Assembly (NCBI GenBank): GCA_029881195.1 | Contig: JAOUNB010000010.1 | Location: 1-33,072, forward strand | Direction: 5' to 3' | Length of the DNA stretch: 33,072 bases | DNA from: Candidatus Nitrosopumilus sp. | GTDB taxonomy: Archaea > Thermoproteota > Nitrososphaeria > Nitrososphaerales > Nitrosopumilaceae | Shown here: piece by piece, positions 32,719-33,072 of the stretch | How the letters are laid out: the number at the start of each line of letters is the position of its first letter | Position numbering within the stretch: position 1 is the stretch's first letter | The notes under the pieces: generated by a model | Database searches by the model: none | Seen by the model: the letters and a program-made list of their open reading frames with translations, nothing else | What the model was told of the DNA's origin: nothing | Position numbers and translations under genes: made by a program

Positions 32719-33072
32719 GAATTCAATTCCAGTAATAATGCAAGAACCGCTTTGTTTTTTGGATCAACTTCTTGAATTTTTTCACAGCACTGAATTGCCC
32801 TTTTGTATTCAGCTATTTTTTGATGAGAATATGCTTTAAGCAGTAAGATCTCAACATCATAAGAAGCAATTTCTAGGGCTTTATCAAAATAAGATATTGC
32901 AGTCTTGTATTTCTTTTGTAAATAGTAAATTCCACCCATAGTAAACAAAACATCATGATGATATGGTACTTTGTATAAAAAATCTTTACCTGATTTTAAG
33001 GCAGAATCATATTTTTTTTCTTTAACTAGTTTTTTTATTTCTTTAAGTTTTTCAACATGTTTTTTCTTTAGA
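32715..33072 (-). CDS. TPR-repeat protein, 5' end outside the window
   Basis: The minus strand is open from the stop at 32715 to the window edge (119 codons); a TTG at 32948 is not the true start, since good coding text continues upstream (KLKEIKKLVKEKKYDSALKS). Three tetratricopeptide repeats can be read: one around EKKYDSALKSGKDFLYKVPY, then GIYYLQKKYKTAISYFDKAL, then AYSHQKIAEYKRAIQCCEKI followed by DPKNKAVL. TPR proteins are scaffolds for protein-protein contacts; nothing indicates the partner. N-terminal domains, if any, lie beyond the window. Confidence 0.85.
   Translation of the reverse strand, partial: LKKKHVEKLKEIKKLVKEKKYDSALKSGKDFLYKVPYHHDVLFTMGGIYYLQKKYKTAISYFDKALEIASYDVEILLLKAYSHQKIAEYKRAIQCCEKIQEVDPKNKAVLALLLELNS

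Noticed and set aside
1-33072. CRISPR array, insertion sequence, prophage or defence island
   Set aside because: No regularly spaced repeats, transposase, integrase, phage structural or recognised defence genes were seen on either strand. Codon use looks uniform with the neighbours.

Overview
The window is an AT-rich, densely packed archaeal chromosome segment. Gene content points to an ammonia-oxidising thaumarchaeon (Nitrosopumilus/Nitrosarchaeum-like): archaeal information-processing genes (Rpo7, Spt4, aEF-1beta, Pth2, TruD, Cdc48), a blue-copper membrane protein, a pyruvoyl-dependent arginine decarboxylase, a GTP-dependent dephospho-CoA kinase, a geranylgeranyl-reductase-family enzyme and many small lineage-restricted proteins. 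Several genes have a TATA-like box about 25-28 nt before the start codon, which implies leaderless mRNAs. TTG and GTG starts are common. I did not run any search, so the genus is an inference.

Layout. 1-2.7 kb: the N-terminal part of a polytopic membrane protein, a secreted tail-anchored protein, arginine decarboxylase and a two-helix membrane protein. 2.8-5.5 kb: tRNA-Thr(UGU), a membrane-anchored DsbA-like protein, a DEAD-box helicase with a structured leader, and a stand-alone Lrp/AsnC ligand-binding domain. 5.7-8.6 kb: small unknown proteins plus a decayed FxLyD-type surface-protein gene. 8.6-12.0 kb: a YyaL/DUF255 thioredoxin-domain protein and a zinc alcohol dehydrogenase. 12.0-14.4 kb: small zinc and membrane proteins, including a membrane paralogue of the first gene and a small frameshifted gene. 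14.6-17.8 kb (minus): a secreted beta-propeller, TruD and Pth2. 17.9-22.0 kb (plus): a geranylgeranyl reductase homologue, then a mini zinc-ribbon, EF-1beta, Cdc48 and a small acidic protein in a tight cluster. 22.0-25.4 kb: haem o synthase, a membrane protein with two cupredoxin domains, a JAMM protease, a cyclophilin-like protein and two small proteins. 25.4-27.9 kb (minus): a K+-independent H+-pyrophosphatase preceded by a HELIH metalloprotein. 27.9-29.2 kb: a sparse stretch with short zinc and coiled-coil genes, a 17-bp direct repeat and a possible structured RNA. 29.2-30.8 kb (minus): Mrp/Nbp35 ATPase and dephospho-CoA kinase. 31.1-33.07 kb: Rpo7-Spt4, NadC and the end of a TPR protein.

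How the genes fit together: most are core translation, transcription, cofactor and protein-quality-control functions. Cdc48 carries a C-terminal HbYX-like tripeptide, and a complete-motif JAMM protease lies 2.4 kb downstream, so a 20S-proteasome/ubiquitin-like tag route is plausible. Haem o synthase and the cupredoxin protein are divergent neighbours and both fit a copper/haem respiratory chain. I found no CRISPR array, insertion sequence, prophage or defence cluster. The most unusual signals are regulatory or decaying ones: the helicase leader with two competing hairpins, the structured 28.15-28.4 kb gap, the repeat flanking a 34-aa zinc protein, and two broken genes.
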